64,000 nucleotides of DNA from Prevotella sp. GTDB lineage: Bacteria > Bacteroidota > Bacteroidia > Bacteroidales > Bacteroidaceae. The stretch lies in NCBI GenBank assembly GCA_017469955.1, contig JAFUFJ010000005.1:124001-188000 (forward strand), written 5' to 3'. The translations under genes and the position numbers were made by a program. The notes beneath the pieces are model-generated. The model made no database searches. It was given only the letters and a program-made list of their open reading frames with translations, and had not been told where the DNA came from. Positions 1-7,715 of this stretch are shown here, piece after piece (the stretch's first letter is position 1; each line of letters opens with the position of its first letter).

Positions 1-1611
1 CGACCTGAACCCATTGAAATCATGGGGCACAAAGAAACGATATTGCCATGCAGTTGCTTCGGTATAATCACGAGAAGAGCCCGACGGATCGAAGAGAACC
101 CTCCAGTTTCCCTCCGAGTCTCGTCCACGGAAAAAGCCCGTAGTCGGGTCGAATATGTTCTTGTATCGTTTGGCACGAAGATCATATTCGGCAGCAATGT
201 CCTCGTGATTCATCGACTCTGCCATGCGAGCTATGCACCAGTCGTCGTAGGCAAACTCAAGGGTTTTGGAGATGGATTGCGGTGAAAGGTCGCAGGGAAC
301 GTATCCATACTCGTTATACCATGTGGATGCTGGATCCTGGTTGGATGAGGATACCATTGCTTCCAGAGCATGTTCGCCGTCGTAGTCGCGGATGCCTCTC
401 AGCCATGCATCGGCAATCACTGCTGCGCCATGATAGCCTATCATGCAGTCAGTGTCGGCCCCTCCCAACGGCCACAGGGGCAACTTACCATCGCAATCGT
501 ACATGTTCAGCAGGCTGAACACCATGTCATTCTCCAACTCTGGATTGATAAGCGTCTGTAAAGGATTCCAACTGCGGAAGGTATCCCACAGGGAAAGCGT
601 GGAGTAATAGCGCCGTCCATCCGGAGTTTCGGCCACTTCCTGCCGATGATTCCTGTAACGTCCGTCCACGTCGCTAAGCAAATGGGGCACAATCTGCGCA
701 TGATAGAGGGCTGTATAGAACAGGGAACGGTCGGTTTCGGTACCGCCTTCCACCTTGATCTTTCCCAATTCGGCCTCCCAACTGTCACGTGACTGCTGAA
801 GAATGCTGTCGAAATTGCACGTGGACACTTCGCTGTCAAGGTTGTTCCGGGCACCCTTTTCGTCGACGGGCGACAAGCCTACACACACAGTAAGCTCAGA
901 CATGTCGGCAGGAAAGGTCAGCAGATAGCGGTCGTGACCGTCAGGAGTGCAGTCGGTATAGGGCACCGAAAATTCCGCAGAGAAGTACATCCACCGGTCT
1001 TTTGCCCATCCAGAGACGTGGTGTCCGCCCTCTATACTGGTCGTCGAAGGAGTGGAAAAACGAATCTGGTCGACCTGTTTGTTGCCGATACTGTAGTGCA
1101 TGTCGACCAGCAACTGGCGTTTTCCTTCGCCACGGAACGTATACTTGTGGCAACCAGTTCTGGTCGTTGCCGTCAGCTCTGCCGTGATTCCTGCCGAAGG
1201 AACTTCCACCTTGTAGTAGCCAGGACTGGCTGTTTCGTCGGAAGCAACGAAGGGAAGCGGCGTGGCCGCGTAGCCGTTCTCCCCCATCACGACCTCGCCT
1301 GTCTGCGGAGTAAAGAGGAAATCGCCCATGTCTCCCTCTCCTGTTCCGCTCAGATGGGTATGCGAGAAGCCCAGGATGGTTGTGTCTCCTTCATGATAAC
1401 CGGACACTCCGTCCCAGCCTTCGTTTCTTGTATCGGGGCTCAACTGCACCATTCCATAGGGAGCGGCAGCCCCCGGATAGGTATGTCCGTGCAGCCCTGT
1501 GCCCACAAACAGGTCGGCAAGTTCGAGAGGATCATTAACCTGAGAGCATGCCGCCATCGCCATTGCTCCCAACACTGCAAACATTTTCAGTGAAAAACAT
1601 TTTCTTTTCAT
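1..1611 (-). CDS. GH92 alpha-mannosidase, lipoprotein (C-terminus beyond the window)
   Basis: The first 537 codons of a glycoside hydrolase family 92 exo-alpha-mannosidase (usual length 740-780) are present; the rest lies before position 1. A lipoprotein signal ends at AMAAC near residue 22, so the enzyme is probably anchored in the outer membrane or faces the periplasm. Family landmarks in order: DLFVGTG..GHTYPGA near residue 35, SLWDTFRSWNPLQ, the LWPLGGADTDCMIGYH block, the KTLEFAYDDW block, and EATAWQYRF, whose Glu518 corresponds to the catalytic acid of characterised members. The catalytic base region is not in the window. The start is ATG at 1611, followed by a basic, hydrophobic signal. 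It is the last gene of the mannan locus and is separated from the epimerase by 584 bp of repeats. GH92 enzymes act on alpha-mannosides, which is odd beside beta-mannan enzymes. Confidence 0.93.
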   Translation of the reverse strand, partial: MKRKCFSLKMFAVLGAMAMAACSQVNDPLELADLFVGTGLHGHTYPGAAAPYGMVQLSPDTRNEGWDGVSGYHEGDTTILGFSHTHLSGTGEGDMGDFLFTPQTGEVVMGENGYAATPLPFVASDETASPGYYKVEVPSAGITAELTATTRTGCHKYTFRGEGKRQLLVDMHYSIGNKQVDQIRFSTPSTTSIEGGHHVSGWAKDRWMYFSAEFSVPYTDCTPDGHDRYLLTFPADMSELTVCVGLSPVDEKGARNNLDSEVSTCNFDSILQQSRDSWEAELGKIKVEGGTETDRSLFYTALYHAQIVPHLLSDVDGRYRNHRQEVAETPDGRRYYSTLSLWDTFRSWNPLQTLINPELENDMVFSLLNMYDCDGKLPLWPLGGADTDCMIGYHGAAVIADAWLRGIRDYDGEHALEAMVSSSNQDPASTWYNEYGYVPCDLSPQSISKTLEFAYDDWCIARMAESMNHEDIAAEYDLRAKRYKNIFDPTTGFFRGRDSEGNWRVLFDPSGSSRDYTEATAWQYRFFVPHDFNGFRS

Positions 1612-1794
1612 AGTCGTATATCGGTTTGTTCATTAGCCGTTTCCAGCCGCGACAGCCCATGACATGCCGTTTCGCAATGCCTTTTCCGCCCTTCTAACGG
1701 TCGGCCGAGAATAGCCATGCCACCACGAAAGCCTCAGCAAAAGCCTGTTCATGAGCAGTCTTCTCCATGGTATATTTCCTTCTTTACATGTGCA

Positions 1795-1950
1795 AAGTTA
1801 CGAATAAACGAGCGAAATACAAAATATTTTTTGCATTTCCGAGCGGGAGTAACTTCTGTAAAGTTACGAAAAGAAAAGCGAAATACAAAATATTTTTTGC
1901 ATTTCCGAGCGGGAGTAACTTATGCAAAGTTACGACCAAGCGGGCGAAAC
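1795..1950. repeat. 66-bp tandem repeat (3 x 22 bp) with promoter-like elements
   Basis: The motif AAGTTACG recurs at 1795, 1861 and 1927, exactly 66 bp apart, and the first two 66-bp copies are nearly identical. Each copy includes an inverted repeat (GTAACTT..AAGTTAC) and an AT-rich palindrome (GCAAAAT..ATTTTTTGC). Read on the minus strand, the first and third copies give TAACTTTG, the Bacteroidetes -7 element, pointing to the GH92 gene. A related array lies at 28156. The rest of 1612-2195 holds the 22-bp array at 2031 and nothing else I can recognise. Confidence 0.85.
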
Positions 1951-2030
1951 GCAAGACTTCAAGCCTACTTTCGTATGCCAACTTGCAGATTTTCCAACTT
2001 GTCAATTGGACGAACGGTGCCCCTTCACGG

Positions 2031-2118
2031 GGCAAAAGATGATGTCTTGGTCGGCAATAGATGATGTTTTGGTCGGCAATAGATGATGTTTTGGTCGGCA
2101 ATAGATGATCTATTACTT
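2031..2118. repeat. 22-bp repeat array, type 2, 4 units
   Basis: Four contiguous 22-bp units start at 2031, 2053, 2075 and 2097. Units 2 and 3 are identical. Each unit is a near palindrome of the form GCAAAAGAT or GCAATAGAT, one base, then ATGTTTTGG or ATCTATTAC. The array lies between the epimerase stop and the GH92 start. Confidence 0.9.
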
Positions 2119-2195
2119 GGAGAAACCTTTGCGAACAGCACTCTGTCCACAAGGCTTCTCCGTCTGCTTTCATAAAAAACCAACTAACTATACTA

Positions 2196-3383
2196 CTAAA
2201 AATCGCGTTCAATGATTTCGAGGCACATGCGTGTGTTATGATAAGGACATTTCCAAGGGCCGGCCTTGTCGTCTTCTCTGTTGACGGTTCCGTCGGGCAT
2301 AATGCTCCAATGCCACTCGCCATGCTCACTGTCTACCAGACGATCGAGGATGTATCGATAGCACGCCACGGCCCGCTGCCTGGCTATCTCGTCGCCGAAG
2401 TGCTGGTAATGGTTCAGTTCGCCGATGACACATTCGCACTGAACCCACCAATGCCGGGCCATGTCGGTCTCGCCAGTGCTGACATTCATTTCGTGGATCA
2501 TTGAGCCGTCAGGACATAATCCCTCTTCCGAAGCCAGCGCAATCTGCCTGACAATGGGCATTGTCTCTGCTGAGAGCTGCTCGTCTCCGAGCACTTCAAG
2601 CGCCTCAGTCAGCAGCCATGCAGCCTCGATGTCATGGCCATAGCTCTCCAGATTCCTGCGTCCTTTCCAGTCGTTCGTGAAGAAAAGATCGAGATGACGG
2701 GTCTGCTTGTTGAGCAAACGGTCCGTGAAGATTCTGATCAACATGCGCAACCGCTGCTCCAATCGCTCGTCCTTCCACACACGAAACAGATTGGTGTAGG
2801 GCTCAAGAACGTGCAGATGCGTGTTCATTGTCTTGGCAGCGTTCTCGTCTTTGTCAGACAGTCTCATGTCGCTCACAGGCATCCAATCACACGTCATAGC
2901 CTCTATGTATCCGGGATGGGCCTCGTCGAAGGCATGTTTCTCGATGTCTTCAAAGAGACGCTTGGCAACCTCAAGGGCCTCTTTGTCGCCAGTAGCCCTG
3001 TAGAGTTCGCTCATTCCATAGACAGCAAAGCCAATGGCATAGGTCTGTTTCTTCGTCTCCTTTGGGTTGCCCAGATAGTCTACCGACCAATACACCCCTC
3101 CGTTGACAGGGTCGATGAAATGACTTACGAAGTAATCTTTGGCCCGTACAGCAGCCTCTTTGTATGCTTCCTTGCCCAGCACCCTGTAGGCTGAGGCAAA
3201 CGACCATAAGATGCGCGCATTTAGCACGGCCCCTTTGTCGGCCTTTTCATACAATCTGTCTGAGCCATCTATACGCCCATAGAACCCGCCATTCCTTTGG
3301 TCGGTCATCCTCTCAAGCCAGAACTTCAGGATGTTTTCCTCTGCCAGAAGGCGCGCGGAAGTCTTCCATTCTGCCGTCGTCAT
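2196..3383 (-). CDS. Mannobiose/cellobiose 2-epimerase (AGE superfamily)
   Basis: A 395-residue cytosolic enzyme of the N-acylglucosamine 2-epimerase superfamily, (alpha/alpha)6 barrel. It should convert the reducing-end mannose of beta-1,4-mannobiose to glucose, giving mannosyl-glucose for the GH130 phosphorylase. Visible landmarks are NGGFYGRID near residue 31, NGGVYWSVD near 94, NTHLHVLE (His189, His191), SYGHDIEAAWLL (His250) and WKCPYHNTRMCLE (His382). The last two match the catalytic histidine pair of cellobiose 2-epimerases. The ATG overlaps the stop of the GPH symporter by 4 bp (ATGA), so the genes are translationally coupled. Epimerase, GPH carrier and GH130 together are the known Bacteroides fragilis-type mannobiose pathway. 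N-acetylglucosamine epimerase is the alternative but the context speaks against it. Confidence 0.93.
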   Translation of the reverse strand: MTTAEWKTSARLLAEENILKFWLERMTDQRNGGFYGRIDGSDRLYEKADKGAVLNARILWSFASAYRVLGKEAYKEAAVRAKDYFVSHFIDPVNGGVYWSVDYLGNPKETKKQTYAIGFAVYGMSELYRATGDKEALEVAKRLFEDIEKHAFDEAHPGYIEAMTCDWMPVSDMRLSDKDENAAKTMNTHLHVLEPYTNLFRVWKDERLEQRLRMLIRIFTDRLLNKQTRHLDLFFTNDWKGRRNLESYGHDIEAAWLLTEALEVLGDEQLSAETMPIVRQIALASEEGLCPDGSMIHEMNVSTGETDMARHWWVQCECVIGELNHYQHFGDEIARQRAVACYRYILDRLVDSEHGEWHWSIMPDGTVNREDDKAGPWKCPYHNTRMCLEIIERDF

Positions 3384-4777
3384 GCCCTTTGTATCTTCAG
3401 TTTTTCATTGATCTCTTCCATGCATCCTGTGGTAAGCGGATAGAAATGGCAGACAACGACGGCCAGTACAGCCACGGCTGCGGGAATGAACGACATCAGA
3501 TAGCGCAGGCACTGCAGGGCCATCTCGGGCTGCGCCACCAGCATTTGGGCTGCCATCTGCTCGTCATTACGTGGCGTATATCCACATGCGCTGAGCAGCC
3601 AGAGCACAGCTGCGCCCCCGATAGCTCCTCCAAATTTCTGAGCCATGCTTGAAGAAGAGAAGATAAGTCCCGTCGATGCCGTCTTGTATTTCAGCTCAGC
3701 ATAGTCTGACACGTCGGCATACATCGACCAGATGAGTGGCGACATGACGCCCGTAAGCATCGATATCAGCACTTGGAAGATCAGCATCAGCCAGAAACCC
3801 GTAGGAGAAACGGGAATGAAAAAGAACAAAACACTCAATATAGCCAGTCCGACGTTCACGCCAATGAAGGTCGACTTCTTGCCGAAGTGTTTGGCTAATG
3901 TGACAGTCAGGGCCACTCCTACCATGTTGCTCACCTCGCCTATCGACAAGAAAAGGCCTGCATAGAACAAAATACTCCATGACTTCAGCCTCAGCACGGC
4001 GTCAAAACCGATAATGTCGGCAAAGTAGTATGCCACTGTTGCACCGCGAACCGTGCAGAAAAGATTGAAGCATATCGCCGCACCTATCATCAACCACCAG
4101 GGACGATTGCTTAATAATGCCTTGAAATCTCCGCCTACTGACACTGTAGAGACTGTCTTCAGCCGTTCGCGAGTCAACGAGAAGCAGAGCAGGAACAGCA
4201 CGAAACAGCACGAGGCAACAACCATCATTGAATGTTGCCAGGCAGCAGTAGACGACTGACCTGCCTCCTTAAAGAGGCTGACAATGGGTTCCCATGCAGC
4301 TAAGGCGATGAAAGACCCACCATAGGCAAAGAACATTCTGAACGAGGAGAATACCGTTTTTTCCCGGGAGTCGTCGGTCATCACGCCGAGCATGGCGCCA
4401 TAAGGCACGTTGATTCCTGTGTAAACAGTCATCATAAGGATATAAGTCACGTAGGCCCATACGAGCTTTGCTCCGTATTCCCAGTCGGGAGTTGTGAAGA
4501 GAAGGATGCCTGCGATGGAGAAAAATGGGGCAACCCACAGCAGGTAAGGCCTGTATTTTCCCCAGCGAGTGTGGGTTCTGTCAGCGATAATTCCCATCAT
4601 TGGATCGGAAACTGCATCCCATACACGGGTCACAAGCACCAGCACTCCTGCGTCGACCAGTGAGAGTCCAAACACATTTGAGTAGAAGAAGGGCAGGTAG
4701 TAGCTGAACACTTTCCAGAACATTGACGACGACATATCGCCGAATCCGTAGCCGATTTTCTCATGAAGTCTTGCCAT
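3380..4777 (-). CDS. GPH-family sodium:oligosaccharide symporter, probably for mannobiose
   Basis: A 465-residue inner-membrane carrier of the glycoside-pentoside-hexuronide family (MelB-like) with about twelve hydrophobic helices and no signal peptide. The N-terminal GYGFGDMSSSMFWK block and RVWDAVSDPMMG (Asp54, Asp58) followed by RTRWGKYRPYL-like DRTHTRWGKYRPYLL are diagnostic; the two Asp residues line up with the cation-binding Asp55 and Asp59 of MelB. It overlaps the epimerase by 4 bp and lies 30 bp after the GH130 gene, so all three form one operon. The inferred substrate is the mannobiose or short mannan oligosaccharide released in the periplasm. Substrate choice is inferred only from the neighbours. 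Confidence 0.92.
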   Translation of the reverse strand: MARLHEKIGYGFGDMSSSMFWKVFSYYLPFFYSNVFGLSLVDAGVLVLVTRVWDAVSDPMMGIIADRTHTRWGKYRPYLLWVAPFFSIAGILLFTTPDWEYGAKLVWAYVTYILMMTVYTGINVPYGAMLGVMTDDSREKTVFSSFRMFFAYGGSFIALAAWEPIVSLFKEAGQSSTAAWQHSMMVVASCCFVLFLLCFSLTRERLKTVSTVSVGGDFKALLSNRPWWLMIGAAICFNLFCTVRGATVAYYFADIIGFDAVLRLKSWSILFYAGLFLSIGEVSNMVGVALTVTLAKHFGKKSTFIGVNVGLAILSVLFFFIPVSPTGFWLMLIFQVLISMLTGVMSPLIWSMYADVSDYAELKYKTASTGLIFSSSSMAQKFGGAIGGAAVLWLLSACGYTPRNDEQMAAQMLVAQPEMALQCLRYLMSFIPAAVAVLAVVVCHFYPLTTGCMEEINEKLKIQRA

Positions 4778-4807
4778 ATATGTCTTGTTTTTGATTGTCT
4801 GTCTTGT

Positions 4808-5992
4808 TTATTGTCTGCCGTTTTCGACGGCTTTGTTCTTGGCTATCAGCCTTTTTACTGTTTCTACTGACGAAGCGGTGGTAAGTTTGTCTTCAGGAGT
4901 GTTGAGACAATAGTCGATGAGTCGGTCGACAGATGACACAGCTACATGCAGGCGTGTGTCGGACGAGGCATAGTATATCAGTACACGTCCGTCGTCATCC
5001 TTGATCCAACCGTTGGCAAAAACCACGTTCATTACATCGCCAACATACTCATCACCATCGGGTGCAATGAAGTATCCTCCTGGCTGAGCTATGAGGCGAG
5101 TGGGGTCGTCGAGGGCGGTCATGTACATATATAATACGTATCTCAGGCCGGAAGCCGTGCTGCGTACGCCATGAGCCAGGTGGAGCCATCCCTTTGAAGT
5201 CTTCAGCGGATGGGGGCCTTCACCGTTTTTCACCTCCATGATGGTGTGATAGTGCCGGGGGTTGATGATCTTCTCTTCTTCGACTTCGGCATGTGTAATG
5301 TCCTCGACGAGGGTCCAGCCGATGCCTCCTCCCGATCCTGTCTCTATGAAACCATCCTGCGGACGGGTATAGAAGGCGTATTTTCCCTTGACGAATTCGG
5401 GGTGCAGCACTACGTTTCGCTGCTGGCATCCCGACTTCAAGTCGTGCAGACGTTCCCATGTCTTCAGGTCTTTTGTACGTGCTATTGCCGCAGAAGCCAT
5501 AGCAGCCGAGAGGTCATTCGGATGGAGTTCGTCGTGGCGTTCTGCGCAAAACACGCCGTAGATCCATCCGTCCTCGTGCTGTGTGAGCCTCATGTCGTAG
5601 ACGTTGGTTGTGGGTATCAGGGTGTCAGGCATAGTGACGGGCTCGTCCCAGAAGCGGAATCCATTGATGCCGTCGGGGCTTTCTGCCACGGCAAAGAAGG
5701 ACTTCCTGTCGGAACCTTCGACCCTGCACACCAGCAAGTAGCGCCCGTCAATCTTAATGGCGCCCGCATTCAGCACGGCATTCATCATGATACGCTGCAT
5801 GAGATAGGGGTTGTCGGCCTCTGAAAAGTCGTAGCGCCACTCCAGAGGGGTGTGCTCGGCGGTCAATATCGGATATTTATATCGTTCGTAGATGCCGTTG
5901 CCATAGGGCAGGGGCATGTTCTGCCTGCTGAGCAACGCTTCGTGGCGTCGGCGCAGATCGGCTATTTTCTGTTCGTAGGTCATCTTTTCCAT
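4808..5992 (-). CDS. GH130 beta-1,4-mannosylglucose phosphorylase
   Basis: A 394-residue cytosolic phosphorylase with the five-bladed propeller sequence pattern of GH130 subfamily 1. It should split beta-mannosyl-1,4-glucose with phosphate into mannose 1-phosphate and glucose. Landmarks: [19 protein letters not shown] at the N-terminus, [32 protein letters not shown], and [13 protein letters not shown] with Asp133 equivalent to the catalytic Asp131 of the B. fragilis enzyme. No signal peptide. It is the first gene of the GH130-GPH-epimerase operon and has the promoter and regulator site at 6010-6066. A mannooligosaccharide phosphorylase (subfamily 2) is less likely given the adjacent epimerase. 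Confidence 0.93.
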   Translation of the reverse strand: MEKMTYEQKIADLRRRHEALLSRQNMPLPYGNGIYERYKYPILTAEHTPLEWRYDFSEADNPYLMQRIMMNAVLNAGAIKIDGRYLLVCRVEGSDRKSFFAVAESPDGINGFRFWDEPVTMPDTLIPTTNVYDMRLTQHEDGWIYGVFCAERHDELHPNDLSAAMASAAIARTKDLKTWERLHDLKSGCQQRNVVLHPEFVKGKYAFYTRPQDGFIETGSGGGIGWTLVEDITHAEVEEEKIINPRHYHTIMEVKNGEGPHPLKTSKGWLHLAHGVRSTASGLRYVLYMYMTALDDPTRLIAQPGGYFIAPDGDEYVGDVMNVVFANGWIKDDDGRVLIYYASSDTRLHVAVSSVDRLIDYCLNTPEDKLTTASSVETVKRLIAKNKAVENGRQ

Positions 5993-6009
5993 TCTGTTGA
6001 TTTTAGCTG

Positions 6010-6066
6010 CAAAATTACAAGAAGCCTTGCGACTGTGTTGACACTATCTTGCCCATCACCGACACT
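6010..6066 (-). promoter_or_regulatory. Promoter and AraC-type direct-repeat operator of the GH130 operon
   Basis: On the minus strand TAATTTTG (6017-6010) fits the Bacteroidetes -7 element. Exactly 22 bp upstream a direct repeat begins: TGACACT-type half-sites starting with G at 6040 and G at 6061, 21 bp apart on the plus strand. The same layout occurs at 11050 and 20060. A two-turn spacing of direct repeats touching the -33 region is what AraC-family activators recognise. The regulator encoded at 20160-21044 is the obvious candidate; that link is inferred. Confidence 0.8.
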
Positions 6067-6238
6067 TGTTTATCATCCGTGCAATTGACCGAGGGCGGAG
6101 GAAGGTTATGAAGATGTAATTTTTTTTGCTCGTTTTTAACATTTCAGCACGCAAGTTGCAGCCGTTTTTTCCAAGAAAAACGACCATTCAAGCGGAAGAA
6201 AATGCTCGTTTCGGGTCACTGTGGCATGGCTTGCCGGC

Positions 6239-6370
6239 GAGAAAGCTATCCTTTCTGCCCTGCAAACGTCAACTGTCACGGTGTGAACCCATGGGGTTCT
6301 CAACGAAAAAGGTGCCCCTTCTCACCAAGAAAGGCCACCTTTCCGGGTTGCAATCTCGGGCTGTGCGAGG
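6239..6370. repeat. 22-bp repeat array, type 1, about 6 units, partly degenerate
   Basis: Units start at 6239, 6261, 6283, 6305, 6327 and 6349. The first (GAAAGCT then TCCTTTC) is canonical; the third (GAACCCA/TGGGGTTC) and fifth (GAAAGGC/CACCTTTC) are clear; the second and sixth are recognisable only by phase. It sits in the 557-bp gap between GH130 and the second GH26. Besides the promoter at 6010 I see nothing else in this gap. Confidence 0.75.
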
Positions 6371-6549
6371 CAGACACCTCTGCCCCGACGCCCTCTTTTA
6401 CAACAACACTATCATTTTCAGCAAGTTAAGAAAAGAGTTATTTTTTCTTTGTTTTCTGTGCCTACGTCAGCCTTTCCGCACAGGAAACGGCTTTCCGAAA
6501 GTCACATGTACAAATATTTCCAAGAATTTAACACTTCGTCGACGGCCGT

Positions 6550-7671
6550 CTACTGGGCTATGTCGTGCAGGAAGAGCGTGTTGCCTGCCTTGTAGAGCTC
6601 ATTGAAGTAAAGGGCATTCTTCTCGCCTGGCGCCGGCCCGAAGTACTCGTGTCTGGCGTTTCTCCATACAAGGAAGTAAGAAATGGGATACTTGTCGATC
6701 TGCGGTTTTAAGACTCGCGTCCACCAAGTAGGGTCTGGCAGGTTCTTCAGGCCGCACTCTGTCAAGGCAAACAGTTTCTCTTTCTTCTCGGCATAGCGCG
6801 AGATGAGGGTCAGGTCGGCATTGATCTGCCTGACAAAGTCTTGCTCCGTTCCCCATTGATAGGCATCAAGGCCCAGCAGATCAACCCTTTCGTCGCCCGG
6901 ATATCGCGACAGCAGATAGGCTTCTTCACGCCCTTTGGCCGACAGACTGTCTCCCGCAGTCGGCACGACATACGAGGCAGCCTCGTCGCAAATGCCAAGG
7001 TTGGGGCTCCAGCTCCACACGATATTGTCGAACCCCTCATTGAGAAGATAGTCTTGAAGCATGCACCACAGGGCCTTATACTGCTGGGGAGAGCACTGCT
7101 TCGAGCCCCACCAGAACCAGCCTCCGTTGTGTTCGTGCCACGGACGGAATATCAAAGGCACCGGACGATCGTTAGCCGTCTTGAGCGTGCGTAGGAAGTT
7201 TCTCACGTTCTTCATCCAGAGAAGAAACTTGCGATGCTGCGTTCCGCCGGGCAAAATGCTCTCGACAACGGTCGAGTCTGACGAGTCCCATGCCGTACCA
7301 CCGGTAAGAGGATTGCGCGGATGCCATGACAAAGTGACGATGCCGCCTCGCTCGACATGGGCAAGAAGTTCCTCGCGAATGCGGGTGAAAGGCACCGAGT
7401 CAAGGTTTTTCTCGTCGCCCATCTCAATACCACCAAGGTCAAAACCCATCACGGCAGGATAGTCTCCACAGGTTTCCTTGACATCACTCCGCCCAAGATC
7501 CCACTGCCAAGTGAGCCCATAAAAGGGGTCGTCCTGGTGGCCAAACATATAGCCTCTGGCCAGCAAGTCCTGCAGACGGTCAAGCAACTGCTGGCGCATC
7601 TGCGCCTGAACACTCAGGGGCAGCCACGAAAAGGCTGCCAAAAGACTACAGAAAAATATCTTCTTCATCAT
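6550..7671 (-). CDS. GH26 beta-mannanase (periplasmic, secreted)
   Basis: A 373-residue family 26 beta-mannanase with a type I signal peptide (MMKKIFFCS..., predicted cut after VQA near residue 23) and no lipobox, so it is probably periplasmic. Motifs: GYMFGHQDDPFYG near 40, the RPWHEHNGGWFWWG block with acid/base Glu180, and LFALTECGLKN with nucleophile Glu305. It follows GH36 by 44 bp without its own clear promoter, so the two are likely cotranscribed. A periplasmic GH26 next to an epimerase and a GH130 suggests release of mannobiose from imported mannooligosaccharides, as for the B. fragilis Man26 enzyme. Its sequence is clearly different from the lipoprotein GH26 at 18890, so the two are not a recent duplication. 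Confidence 0.95.
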   Translation of the reverse strand: MMKKIFFCSLLAAFSWLPLSVQAQMRQQLLDRLQDLLARGYMFGHQDDPFYGLTWQWDLGRSDVKETCGDYPAVMGFDLGGIEMGDEKNLDSVPFTRIREELLAHVERGGIVTLSWHPRNPLTGGTAWDSSDSTVVESILPGGTQHRKFLLWMKNVRNFLRTLKTANDRPVPLIFRPWHEHNGGWFWWGSKQCSPQQYKALWCMLQDYLLNEGFDNIVWSWSPNLGICDEAASYVVPTAGDSLSAKGREEAYLLSRYPGDERVDLLGLDAYQWGTEQDFVRQINADLTLISRYAEKKEKLFALTECGLKNLPDPTWWTRVLKPQIDKYPISYFLVWRNARHEYFGPAPGEKNALYFNELYKAGNTLFLHDIAQ

Positions 7672-7715
7672 CGGTTGATTGGTTTATCGGCGCGACGAGG
7701 CGCGCCTTCGGATTA

